Shown here: in pieces, positions 9,956-18,155 of the stretch
How positions within the stretch are numbered: position 1 is the stretch's first letter
How the letters are laid out: each line of letters starts with the position of its first letter
From: Chitinophaga chungangae
Lineage (GTDB): Bacteria; Bacteroidota; Bacteroidia; Chitinophagales; Chitinophagaceae
NCBI RefSeq assembly: GCF_017742215.1
Contig: NZ_JAGHKP010000002.1
Location: 1,398,737-1,462,736 of the forward strand
Direction of reading: 5' to 3'
DNA length: 64,000 nt
The notes under the pieces: model-generated
The model's database searches: none
Told to the model about the DNA's origin: nothing
The model's input: the letters and a program-made list of their open reading frames with translations, nothing else
Made by a program: the position numbers and the translations under genes

Positions 9956-10810
9956 ATGAAACGCATTCAATATATTCTTTCGATCCTCGCCATGGGCGGC
10001 CTGATGACGGGCTGTGAAAAAGACGATACGTCCCCGGAGGCGGACATCTTTTACACCGTTAGCATTGCCGACAAAACCGTCACCTTTGCGAACGAAACGA
10101 CGGGCGCCGTGTCGTACCGCTGGGATTTCGGGGACGGCGAATCGTCTACCGAAGAAAGCCCTGTGCATACTTATCCCGCCAAAGGAAAATATGTGCCAAC
10201 GCTTTACGCCACCACCAAAGACGGCAAAGTAACCGAAGGTTCCACGGTGATCTACATCGCCAAAACTTCACCGGTAAAGCTGGACGACAATACGTTCGAC
10301 GACTGGAATAACGTAACCCAGTACCAGCTTGATCCTGGGGCGGGAGAAACGTTTTTCCGCAAAGTGAAATTTGACTACGATGCACAGTACATTTTTGTTT
10401 ATCTTGAAGTGAACAGCAAGCAGTCCAACGGCGATATCTACGACTTTTATCTCGATACGGACAACAATGCCACGACGGGCCTGCTTACGGATATGACCGG
10501 CGGCGGTTACGATGTGTTGCTGGAAGGCAGCATCTTCGGCAACTGGTGGGACGCGTTTAACCACAAAGGCGCGCAGAACGCATTCAGTTTTGAACCTTCC
10601 GGCGCAACGGAATTCTATTCCATCGGGAACGTGGAAGAAAGCGGCGGCGTGCTGAAATACGAGGTGCGCCTGGTGCGTTCCAAACTGAAGAACATGGCCG
10701 CTACCACCGCGTTCAAAGTGGGCATCATCGCGACGAAGAGCGACTGGTCAGCCACGCTGGGCAGGGTGCCCGGCCCGGGCCAGCCTTCGCTGCAAATCAC
10801 ATTTGAATAA
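9956..10810 (+). CDS. PKD-domain surface lipoprotein, probable glycan-binding partner of SusCD
   Basis: Lipoprotein with signal MKRIQYILSILAMGGLMTGC (Cys 20). A PKD domain follows (about residues 30-100: VTFANETTGAVSYRWDFGDG, then VHTYPAKGKYVPTL). The C-terminal half (about 105-284) has the layout of CBM9/DOMON-like beta sandwiches: KLDDNTFDDWNNV, then FDYDAQYIFVYLEV and DFYLDTDNNATTGL, a pattern seen in domains that bind carbohydrate or haem. In Bacteroidota utilisation loci a surface glycan-binding lipoprotein commonly takes this place behind SusD, which is the likely role. The CBM9/DOMON link is inference from sequence pattern, the PKD call is firm. Confidence 0.8.
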   Translation: MKRIQYILSILAMGGLMTGCEKDDTSPEADIFYTVSIADKTVTFANETTGAVSYRWDFGDGESSTEESPVHTYPAKGKYVPTLYATTKDGKVTEGSTVIYIAKTSPVKLDDNTFDDWNNVTQYQLDPGAGETFFRKVKFDYDAQYIFVYLEVNSKQSNGDIYDFYLDTDNNATTGLLTDMTGGGYDVLLEGSIFGNWWDAFNHKGAQNAFSFEPSGATEFYSIGNVEESGGVLKYEVRLVRSKLKNMAATTAFKVGIIATKSDWSATLGRVPGPGQPSLQITFE

Positions 10811-10817
10811 CCTGTCT

Positions 10818-11912
10818 ATGCCCATATTAAAGCCCGGAGAAAGACTTTTATCACTGGATGTAATGCGCGGGATCATCATGATCCTGCTGGCCGCTGAAAG
10901 CTGCATGGTGTACCACTCGCTGGAACACCTGCAGCCAGGCTGGCTTATCGAACAGTTTTTTCATCATCCCTGGCATGGCCTTCGTTTCTGGGACCTGGTG
11001 CAGCCCGCGTTTATGTTCATGGCGGGAACGGCCATGTGCATTTCCGTGGAAAACAAACGCAGTAAGGGTTTGCCGGAGAAAGACAATTTTCGTCATGTGC
11101 TGGTCCGCAGCCTGAAACTGTTCCTGCTCGGTACCGGTTTGCATTGTGTGTACGCGGGAAAACTGGTGTGGGAGTTGTGGAATGTGTTGACGCAGTTGTC
11201 ATTCACCACGCTGGTGGCTTATTTCCTGATCGGCCGGTCGTATAAGGTACAGATCGGCACGGCGTTGCTGCTGGTGCTGCTGAGCGATATGTTGTACCGC
11301 GTGGTGCAGGTGCCCGGTTTCGATCAGCCGTTTGTGCAGGGGCATAATTTCGGCGCGTGGATGGACACGGTGCTGATGGGAAAGATCAACGAAGGCGGAT
11401 GGGTGGCGATCAACTGTATTCCTACCGCAGCGCATACGATCCTGGGCGTAACGGCGGGCAAGCTGCTGATGAGCGTATTGCCGGCAGCGAACAAGATCAG
11501 GGCGCTGCTGATTGCGGGCGTGGCGGCGCTGGCCATCGGGTATGCGCTTGATCTGAGCGGAGCGTCGCCGATTATCAAACGCATCTGCACGGGCGGGTTC
11601 ATTCTTGTGTCCCTCGGATATGTTACGCTGATACTGGCCGCGCTGTATTGGTGGATAGACGTAAAAGACCACAAACGTTTCACCCGGATCGCGGTGGTGG
11701 TAGGTATGAACTCGATCTTCATTTACATATTCTTTGAAACGGTGGGAATGGGTTATCTGAACGGCGTGGTGGGGATCTTTGTGAAAGGCGGGTTGGAAAT
11801 GCTGGGCACGCCTGAAACCTGGCAGGCGGTGGTGTCGGCGTTCTGCGTCTGGGTGTTGGAATGGTATCTGTGTTATTGGCTTTACCAGCGGAAGATATTC
11901 TTTAAGTTATAG
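10818..11912 (+). CDS. DUF5009 / heparan-alpha-glucosaminide N-acetyltransferase-like membrane protein
   Basis: Polytopic inner membrane protein of the NagX/YeiB/HGSNAT acyltransferase superfamily. The N-terminus has the family signature: ERLLSLDVMRGIIMILL, then HHPWHGLRFWDLVQPAFMFM (about residues 47-66 of the ATG form), corresponding to the conserved His-containing loop and the DLV-P-F membrane motif. About ten hydrophobic segments are visible over 364 residues. The frame opens with a TTG at 10803 that overlaps the previous stop, but ATG 10818 is preferred. It is the last gene of the SusCD operon and is followed directly by a strong terminator. By homology it may acetylate or transfer an acyl group to a sugar at the membrane; the actual substrate is unknown. 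Confidence 0.85.
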   Translation: MPILKPGERLLSLDVMRGIIMILLAAESCMVYHSLEHLQPGWLIEQFFHHPWHGLRFWDLVQPAFMFMAGTAMCISVENKRSKGLPEKDNFRHVLVRSLKLFLLGTGLHCVYAGKLVWELWNVLTQLSFTTLVAYFLIGRSYKVQIGTALLLVLLSDMLYRVVQVPGFDQPFVQGHNFGAWMDTVLMGKINEGGWVAINCIPTAAHTILGVTAGKLLMSVLPAANKIRALLIAGVAALAIGYALDLSGASPIIKRICTGGFILVSLGYVTLILAALYWWIDVKDHKRFTRIAVVVGMNSIFIYIFFETVGMGYLNGVVGIFVKGGLEMLGTPETWQAVVSAFCVWVLEWYLCYWLYQRKIFFKL

Positions 11913-11918
11913 TAAAAG

Positions 11919-11941
11919 GCGGCCTTCGGGCCGCTTTTTTT
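11919..11941 (+). terminator. rho-independent terminator closing the SusCD operon
   Basis: Perfect 6-bp stem GCGGCC / GGCCGC with TTCG tetraloop (11919-11934), followed by seven T residues. It lies 7 bp after the stop of the DUF5009 gene. Confidence 0.9.
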
Positions 11942-12165
11942 GTGATGTAATGAGTTGTTGGCTCGCACTAACTAGTTTGTTATCAATCGGTTGCATTTTT
12001 ACTTAACTTCTCATTAACACGGGGGCTTTGGAATTGTCATTTACTTTGCCTTTCCTCACCAAAACAATCATTATACATGAGGTAACATTAAACTATCCAA
12101 CCAGGTTTTAACCATGCGGCCGGAATCCCGGAACGCTGATTTCTTAACATAAAAACTGATACAAA

Positions 12166-12203
12166 ATGAGTTCCTGCTAAGTAGAATGGGGTGTTCCCAT
12201 TCT
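12166..12203 (+). promoter_or_regulatory. four-codon ORF (MSSC) followed by an 8-bp hairpin, upstream of the sigma-like gene
   Basis: The stretch 11942-12269 has no ordinary gene. It holds ATG-AGT-TCC-TGC-TAA at 12166-12180 (M-S-S-C), directly followed by a perfect hairpin AGAATGGG-gtgtt-CCCATTCT at 12183-12203, about 66 bp before the sigma-like gene. The layout is that of a leader peptide with an RNA hairpin, but there is no T-run after the stem, so simple transcription attenuation is not supported. Translation-coupled control or chance are both possible. Confidence 0.3.
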
Positions 12204-12269
12204 GAAAATTCATGCCCTAATCTGACAGAATGATAATCAAATTGAGATTTATTAACTCAAAGAAAAACA

Positions 12270-13052
12270 GTGGTTAGATTTCATGTTAACAACTCCGAAG
12301 AGGAGAAGCATTATGATCTGTTTATCCGGAAAGACGAACGAGGCCTTAAATATTTTTATGATATTTTAAGCGGGCCGCTTTTGGTATATGCCCAAAGCAG
12401 GATAGACGATAAATTCGCAAGCCAGTCCATCATCCAGGAAACTTTTCTGAAAGCATGGGAACGCCGGGAAAAAATGGAAAGTGCGGCCGATATCCGCGAC
12501 TTCATCCGGCGTGGCGTGCAGTGGATGTGCGACGCATATTTGGAAAGTAAGGAAGGAAATGCCGGCTGGATCAAAAAAGAGCTGGAAGCCGGCGACGATC
12601 GGCAGGCCGGAGGCCATCCGGGAAACGGCCATGGCAATGCCAACTGGAGAACCGAGTTGCAGGACCTGCTGGAAAAAACGGTCCCGCGGCTGGAAAAGAA
12701 CAGGCAGACATTGCTGGAACTGTACAAACAGCGGAAATTTGCCAGCCTGGTCGGGAAATCGTACCAGCTGATCATCCGGGAGATTAAAGATAGTATCGAT
12801 ACACTAAAGCTTTTTATCGATCGCCTGAAGCAGGCCGGGGATAATGCCCCTGTATGTCCGGTAAGCGCAGTGTCGGACTATGCCATATATCTCAGTCCCA
12901 ATCAGCTCAAAGTACTCACCCTTTATTATGATGCCGGGCTTAACATCAGCAGGATCGCCAAAGCAATGAACCTGTCGCAGGCGCAGGTAATGTTACTTTT
13001 TACCGAAGGAAGAAGTATCATCGTGCAGGCGGGCAGGCGGAAAAGAAAATAA
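12270..13052 (+). CDS. sigma-70-like (ECF-related) regulator with long linker and C-terminal HTH
   Basis: 260-residue protein starting at GTG 12270; no ATG is available in frame near it and an in-frame stop lies at 12243. The N-terminal part (about residues 24-95) has the region 2 pattern of ECF factors: ERGLKYFYDILSGPLLVYAQ and SQSIIQETFLKAWERRE. The C-terminus (about 205-255) resembles region 4: LSPNQLKVLTLYYDAGLNIS, then RIAKAMNLSQAQVMLLFTEG. Between them is an unusually long segment of about 105 residues, part of which (TVPRLEKNRQTLLELYKQR..., about 140-185) looks like a degenerate second region 4. Region 2 also lacks the usual acidic DAED-type motif. It may be an atypical sigma factor or a sigma-derived regulator. 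No anti-sigma gene is adjacent; a terminator follows. Confidence 0.6.
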   Translation: MVRFHVNNSEEEKHYDLFIRKDERGLKYFYDILSGPLLVYAQSRIDDKFASQSIIQETFLKAWERREKMESAADIRDFIRRGVQWMCDAYLESKEGNAGWIKKELEAGDDRQAGGHPGNGHGNANWRTELQDLLEKTVPRLEKNRQTLLELYKQRKFASLVGKSYQLIIREIKDSIDTLKLFIDRLKQAGDNAPVCPVSAVSDYAIYLSPNQLKVLTLYYDAGLNISRIAKAMNLSQAQVMLLFTEGRSIIVQAGRRKRK

Positions 13053-13143
13053 GACGCGACTTTACGGGAAGTCAAAATGCATTTCGACTGAACATTACAA
13101 CCTGTTTAAATGGAAGTGATCTGCTTTTAGACTATCCGTGACC

Positions 13144-13170
13144 AACAGCGGCCCCCGGGTCGCTGTTTTT
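13144..13170 (+). terminator. rho-independent terminator after the sigma-like gene
   Basis: Stem AACAGCGGCCC / GGGTCGCTGTT with one G-T pair and a two-base loop, followed by T residues (13166-13170). It lies about 90 bp after the stop of the sigma-like gene. Confidence 0.8.
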
Positions 13171-13299
13171 ATGCGTACCCGGATTTTTAATCGTTTTTTA
13201 ATTTCCGCTCTCTGCACTACCATGGCCGTTTTCACGGCATTTAACCTTTTCTTCACCGCCCCGGTCCCGGCTGGGTGTTCGCCCTTTCAAACCTTTTGC

Positions 13300-13307
13300 T
13301 AATTTTG
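13300..13307 (+). promoter_or_regulatory. Bacteroidota -7 element adjacent to a start codon
   Basis: TAATTTTG matches TAnnTTTG and ends eight bases before the ATG at 13316, so the transcript would begin at or very near the start codon. The -33 element is poor (GTTC about 20 nt upstream). Consensus match only. Confidence 0.4.
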
Positions 13308-13315
13308 GCCCCCAA

Positions 13316-13711
13316 ATGAGAGCGGCAATAATTTTCGTATGCATGTTCGCCCTTCTGCTCAGAAGGGATGCGTCCGTTTATGCGAACGCTCATCATAATA
13401 ACGCCCGTTATTCGCTGACCCCGAGAACCGACAATACCCGGCACGCGAAAGCGCCCGGCAGTCACCAGCACCGGGAAAAACTCGGCGAAACCGCGGCGGA
13501 CAAAAGCGCGGATTACCTACTGCGCGATAAGGTGGAAGATGAAGACACCAGCAGTTTTTTTACAAGGAAATACAAGCTGCTGGCGAAATTCTATCTCATT
13601 TTTTCCGCCGTTTTCCTTTTGAGCTTTCTTCACAGGCGTATCAAAACCGCTCCCGTTCTCTGCGGGCTTTTATCTGATAGATACATCGTACAAAGGGTTT
13701 TGAGGATCTGA
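13316..13711 (+). CDS. small membrane protein of unknown function
   Basis: 131 residues. I do not recognise a family. There is a short hydrophobic N-terminus (MRAAIIFVCMFALLL, signal peptide or anchor), a polar His/Asn/Lys-rich middle (about residues 20-85), and a second hydrophobic segment near 88-104 (LAKFYLIFSAVFLLSFL) followed by a basic patch. Topology is therefore either one or two membrane passes. It stands alone between the sigma-like gene and the RND operon, about 170 bp ahead of the adaptor gene and in the same direction. Function unknown. Confidence 0.6.
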   Translation: MRAAIIFVCMFALLLRRDASVYANAHHNNARYSLTPRTDNTRHAKAPGSHQHREKLGETAADKSADYLLRDKVEDEDTSSFFTRKYKLLAKFYLIFSAVFLLSFLHRRIKTAPVLCGLLSDRYIVQRVLRI

Positions 13712-13882
13712 TCCTTTCCGTTACATCAGTTGCCGAAGGTGTAGTTATGCATGCCGGTGTTGATCCGCATTAACATTACTTCCCGCCGCATAACGTTTCA
13801 GGCCGCGCCCCGGCGGCCGTTGCCGTGTGCCCTCCGGTACCCTGACCCGCCAATTTTCCATCGCTCAATACCATTTAATGTC

Positions 13883-14965
13883 ATGAAAAGAATTGTCATG
13901 TTTACGGGCATGTTTGCCCTGTTGTACGCCACCGGCTGCACCTCAAAAAAAGAAACAAAGGAAGAAGCCAGCAGGTACGCCGTTACCAGCCCTTTCCGGA
14001 TCGATACTTCATTTACCAAAGAATATGTTTCGCAGATCCGCTCCGTGCGCAACATCGAAGTAAGGGCGCAGGAAAAAGGTTACCTGGAAAATATTTATGT
14101 AGACGAAGGCCAGTATGTTCACGCCGGCCAGCTGTTGTTCAAGATCATGCCGAAAGTATACGAAGCCGAGCTGCTGAAAGCACAGGCTGAAGCCAAAGCC
14201 GCGGAGATCGAGCTGCAAAACACCACGGCGCTCGTGGTCAAAAACGTGGTCTCCAAAAACGAACAGGCCATGGCGCAGGCCAAGCTCGACCAGGCGAAGG
14301 CTGAAATGGCGCTGGCAAAGCTCCACCTGTCTTTTACCGAGATCAGGGCGCCGTTCAGCGGTACGATCGACCGTATTCCGCTCAAGCTGGGAAGCCTCAT
14401 CGACGAAGGTGAGTTGCTTACCAGTCTTTCCGACAATACGCAGATGTTCGCGTACTTCAACGTATCCGAACCGGAATACCTCGAATACCAGACCAATACC
14501 CAGGGCCGCGCCAACAACAAAGTAGGCCTGCTGCTGGCCAACAACCGCCCGCTGCAGTACAAGGGCGATGTGGAAACCATCGAAGGCGAATTTGATAACG
14601 AGACCGGCAACATCGCTTTCAGGGCGCGTTTCCCCAACCCTGAAAAACTGCTCAGGAACGGCGAGACGGGCAAGGTAATGATGACGGTTCCGCTGAAAAA
14701 CGCGCTGGTGATCCCGCAAAAAGCGACGTATGAGATCCAGGACAAAATGTATGTTTTCGTGGTGGACAAAGACAATAAGGTAAAGTCTAAAAACATTACC
14801 ATCCATGGCCGCATGCCCGATCTGTTCGTGATAGACAACGGCATTTCCGAAAACGATAAAATACTGCTGGAAGGCGTTCAGAAAGTAAAAGACGACGACA
14901 AGATCGACTTCGAATACCTGAAGCCCGAAGAAGTGATTTCACACCTGCGATTAAAAGCGGAATAG
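13883..14965 (+). CDS. RND efflux periplasmic adaptor lipoprotein (AcrA/MexA-like)
   Basis: Membrane-fusion subunit linking the RND pump to its outer membrane channel. The frame is open from 13751, but ATG 13883 gives a clean lipoprotein signal (MKRIVMFTGMFALLYATGC, Cys 19) and is chosen; the product is 360 residues. Visible parts are the barrel-sandwich/lipoyl halves (EVRAQEKGYLENIYVDEGQ..., about 55-85, and LSFTEIRAPFSGTIDRIPLK, about 150-170), an alpha-helical hairpin between them rich in Ala/Glu/Lys (about 90-145), and the beta-barrel and membrane-proximal domains. The permease starts 22 bp downstream. Confidence 0.93.
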   Translation: MKRIVMFTGMFALLYATGCTSKKETKEEASRYAVTSPFRIDTSFTKEYVSQIRSVRNIEVRAQEKGYLENIYVDEGQYVHAGQLLFKIMPKVYEAELLKAQAEAKAAEIELQNTTALVVKNVVSKNEQAMAQAKLDQAKAEMALAKLHLSFTEIRAPFSGTIDRIPLKLGSLIDEGELLTSLSDNTQMFAYFNVSEPEYLEYQTNTQGRANNKVGLLLANNRPLQYKGDVETIEGEFDNETGNIAFRARFPNPEKLLRNGETGKVMMTVPLKNALVIPQKATYEIQDKMYVFVVDKDNKVKSKNITIHGRMPDLFVIDNGISENDKILLEGVQKVKDDDKIDFEYLKPEEVISHLRLKAE

Positions 14966-14987
14966 TTCAAATCAACAGAATAGCGCA

Positions 14988-17900
14988 ATGTTTAACAGAT
15001 TTATACAACGGCCGGTACTGTCCATCGTGATATCGCTCATCATCGTGTTCCTGGGCGTGCTGGCCATAACGCAGCTGCCTGTAACGCAGTTCCCGTCCAT
15101 TTCGCCGCCCAAGGTGAACGTAACCGCGGCATACCCCGGCGCGAACGGCGAACTGATGATCAAATCGGTGATCATCCCGCTGGAAAGGGCCATCAACGGC
15201 GTTCCCGGCATGAAATACATGGCCTCGGACGCGGGTAACGACGGCGAGGCTACCATCCAGGTGGTGTTCAACCTCGGCACCGATCCCAACCAGGCTTCGC
15301 TTAACGTGCAGAACCGCGTGGCTTCCGTCGTAAACAAACTGCCGCCGCTGGTGGTGCGCGAAGGGGTGAAGATCACCCGCGAGGAATCGAACATGCTCAT
15401 GTACATCAACCTGTACAGCACCGACCCGCATACGGACCAGAAATTCCTTTTCAACTTTGCGGACATCAACGTATTGTCTGAACTGAAAAGGGTGAACGGC
15501 GTGGGCGTGGCAGACATTCTCGGCAACCGCGAATACGCCATGCGCATCTGGCTGAAACCCGATCGCATGCTGGCTTACAAGATCTCTGCCGAGGAAGTGA
15601 TGAAGTCGCTTAGCGAACAAAGCCTCGAGGCCTCACCGGGCAAAACCGGCGAAAGTTCCGGTCAGCGGTCGCAGGCGTTTGAATACGTACTGAAATATTC
15701 CGGCAGGTTCAGCACGAAGGAAGGATATGAGAACGTGATCCTGCGGTCCAGCCCGAACGGGGAGATCCTTCGCCTGAAAGACGTGGCGGAAGTTGAGTTC
15801 GGCAGTTCGATGTACGATATTTATTCCAATCTCAACGGCAGGCCGTCCGCAGCGATCGTGCTCAAACAATCGTACGGCAGCAATGCCAGCCAGGTAATTG
15901 AAGACGTAAAAGCTAAAATGAAGGAGATCAAAGCCAGCTCTTTCCCGAAGGGAATGGACTATGAGATCAGCTACGACGTTTCCAAATTCCTCGACGCTTC
16001 TATCGAAAAGGTGATCCACACGCTTGTGGAAGCTTTTATACTCGTGGGCCTGGTGGTGTTCCTCTTCCTCGGCGACTGGCGGTCCACGCTCATTCCCGCG
16101 CTGGCGGTGCCGGTTTCGCTCATCGGTACGTTTATGTTCATGCAGTTCTTCGGCATCACGCTCAACCTGATCACCCTGTTCGCCCTCGTACTGGGGATCG
16201 GCGTGGTGGTAGACGATGCGATCGTGGTGATAGAGGCCGTGCACGCCAAGATGGAAACGGAACATTTATCGCCGTTGAAAGCCACGAAAAAAGCGATGCA
16301 TGAGATCAGCGGGGCGATCGTGGCCATCACGTTCCTGATGGCGGCGGTGTTTATACCGGTGGCGTTTATGTCTGGCCCCGTCGGCATTTTCTACCGGCAG
16401 TTCTCCATCACAATGGCAACGGCCATCATCCTGTCCGGCGTGGTGGCGCTAACGCTTACGCCGGCGCTCTGTGCGATGATCTTGAAAAACAACCACGGCA
16501 AACAAAAGAAAAAGTTCATCATGGACAAATTTCTCGCCGGGTTCAACAACGGGTTCGACAAAATGTCCGGCCGCTACCAGAAAATACTCGGCGCCATCGT
16601 GAACCGGCGCGCGGTCACTTTCCTGATGCTGCTGGTTTTCTGCGCAGGCGTGTTTTACCTGAACGGCCGCGTGCCTTCCGGTTTTATCCCGAATGAGGAC
16701 CAGGGCATGTTTTACGCCATCATCCAGACGCCGCCGGGCTCGTCGCTAGAACGTACCAACGAGATCGCGGAAAGGCTGCAGAAGGTTGCGGAAGGCATAG
16801 ACGGCGTACAATCCGTTTCGTCGCTGGCGGGTTATGAAATACTTACCGAAGGCACCGGCGCCAACTCCGGCACATGTTTGATCAACCTGAAAAACTGGGA
16901 AGACCGCAAGGAATCCGCGCAGGAAATTATCGAAGAGCTGGAGGAGAAGTCGAAAGACATTACCGGCGCCACCATCGAGTTTTTCCTGCCGCCGGCCGTT
17001 CCGGGTTATGGCGCCGCTGGCGGGTTTGAATTGCGTTTGCTGGACAAAGCGGGCTCCGGCGATTACAAAAAAATGGAAACCGTGAGCAGGGATTTTGTGA
17101 AGGAGCTGGAAAAACGGCCTGAACTGTCTTCCGTATTCAGCTTTTACAGCGCCAGTTTTCCACAGTACATGTTGCGGGTGGATAACGACATCGCGCAGCA
17201 AAAAGGCGTGACCATCGAAAACGCCATGAATACGCTGTCGACACTGGTGGGCAGCAACTATGAGATCAGTTTCATCAAATACGACCGGCAATACAAAGTG
17301 ATGGTGCAGGCCATGCCGCAATACCGCGCATTGCCGGACGACATCCTGAAATTGTACGTGAAAAACGACAAAGATGAAATGGTGCCGTTTTCGGCATTCA
17401 TGAAAATGGAAAAAGTCTACGGTTTGTCTGAGATCACGCGCCACAACATGTACAACGCATCCGAGATCAGCGGTTCCGCCGCGCCCGGCTACAGCAGCGG
17501 CGAAGCGATCAAGGTGATCAATGACGTGGCCCAGAAAACATTGCCCAGAGGCTTCGGCATCGACTGGGCGGGCATTTCGAAAGACGAGGTGGCGCAGGGC
17601 AATCAGGCGGTGTATATCTTCCTGATCTGTCTTGGTTTCGTGTACCTGATCCTCGCCGCCCAATATGAAAGTTTCATTCTTCCGTTATCCGTTATTCTTT
17701 CTTTACCGGCGGGGATTTTCGGCGCGTTCCTGTTGCTGAAGCTCACCGGCCTGGAAAACAACATCTACGCGCAGGTGGCGATGGTAATGCTGATCGGCCT
17801 GCTGGGTAAAAATGCCGTGTTGATCGTGGAGTTTGCCGTGCAGCGGCACCGCGCGGGCCTTTCGGTGCTCAAAGCCGCCATGGAAGGCTCCCGCGTGCGT

Positions 17901-18155
17901 TTCCGCCCGATCCTGATGACATCTTTCGCATTCATCGCGGGGCTGATACCGCTGGTGTTTGCCACCGGCCCTGGCAAGATCGGCAACCGCACGATCGGTA
18001 CGGCCGCATTCGGCGGCATGCTTTTCGGCACCCTGTTCGGCATGCTGATCATACCCGGCCTGTATTACGTGTTCGGGAAGATCGCGGAAAGGCATGCGCT
18101 GGTGAAAGACGAAGAAGAAAATCCTTTAACAGAAGAAATCGATCATAATGTATAA
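14988..18155 (+). CDS. RND multidrug efflux permease (AcrB/HAE1 type)
   Basis: Inner membrane proton-driven pump, 1055 residues, full length for the family. The first membrane helix is at the very N-terminus (FIQRPVLSIVISLIIVFLGV). The helix-4 proton-relay motif is present as GIGVVVDDAIVVIEAVHAKM (about residues 403-422, two adjacent Asp), and PNEDQGMFYAIIQTPPGSS marks the second porter half. Helices of the C-terminal half include FVYLILAAQYESFILPLSV and GLLGKNAVLIVEFA. The stop overlaps the start of the outer membrane factor by 8 bp, so this is one translationally coupled operon. Substrate unknown. Confidence 0.96.
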   Translation: MFNRFIQRPVLSIVISLIIVFLGVLAITQLPVTQFPSISPPKVNVTAAYPGANGELMIKSVIIPLERAINGVPGMKYMASDAGNDGEATIQVVFNLGTDPNQASLNVQNRVASVVNKLPPLVVREGVKITREESNMLMYINLYSTDPHTDQKFLFNFADINVLSELKRVNGVGVADILGNREYAMRIWLKPDRMLAYKISAEEVMKSLSEQSLEASPGKTGESSGQRSQAFEYVLKYSGRFSTKEGYENVILRSSPNGEILRLKDVAEVEFGSSMYDIYSNLNGRPSAAIVLKQSYGSNASQVIEDVKAKMKEIKASSFPKGMDYEISYDVSKFLDASIEKVIHTLVEAFILVGLVVFLFLGDWRSTLIPALAVPVSLIGTFMFMQFFGITLNLITLFALVLGIGVVVDDAIVVIEAVHAKMETEHLSPLKATKKAMHEISGAIVAITFLMAAVFIPVAFMSGPVGIFYRQFSITMATAIILSGVVALTLTPALCAMILKNNHGKQKKKFIMDKFLAGFNNGFDKMSGRYQKILGAIVNRRAVTFLMLLVFCAGVFYLNGRVPSGFIPNEDQGMFYAIIQTPPGSSLERTNEIAERLQKVAEGIDGVQSVSSLAGYEILTEGTGANSGTCLINLKNWEDRKESAQEIIEELEEKSKDITGATIEFFLPPAVPGYGAAGGFELRLLDKAGSGDYKKMETVSRDFVKELEKRPELSSVFSFYSASFPQYMLRVDNDIAQQKGVTIENAMNTLSTLVGSNYEISFIKYDRQYKVMVQAMPQYRALPDDILKLYVKNDKDEMVPFSAFMKMEKVYGLSEITRHNMYNASEISGSAAPGYSSGEAIKVINDVAQKTLPRGFGIDWAGISKDEVAQGNQAVYIFLICLGFVYLILAAQYESFILPLSVILSLPAGIFGAFLLLKLTGLENNIYAQVAMVMLIGLLGKNAVLIVEFAVQRHRAGLSVLKAAMEGSRVRFRPILMTSFAFIAGLIPLVFATGPGKIGNRTIGTAAFGGMLFGTLFGMLIIPGLYYVFGKIAERHALVKDEEENPLTEEIDHNV

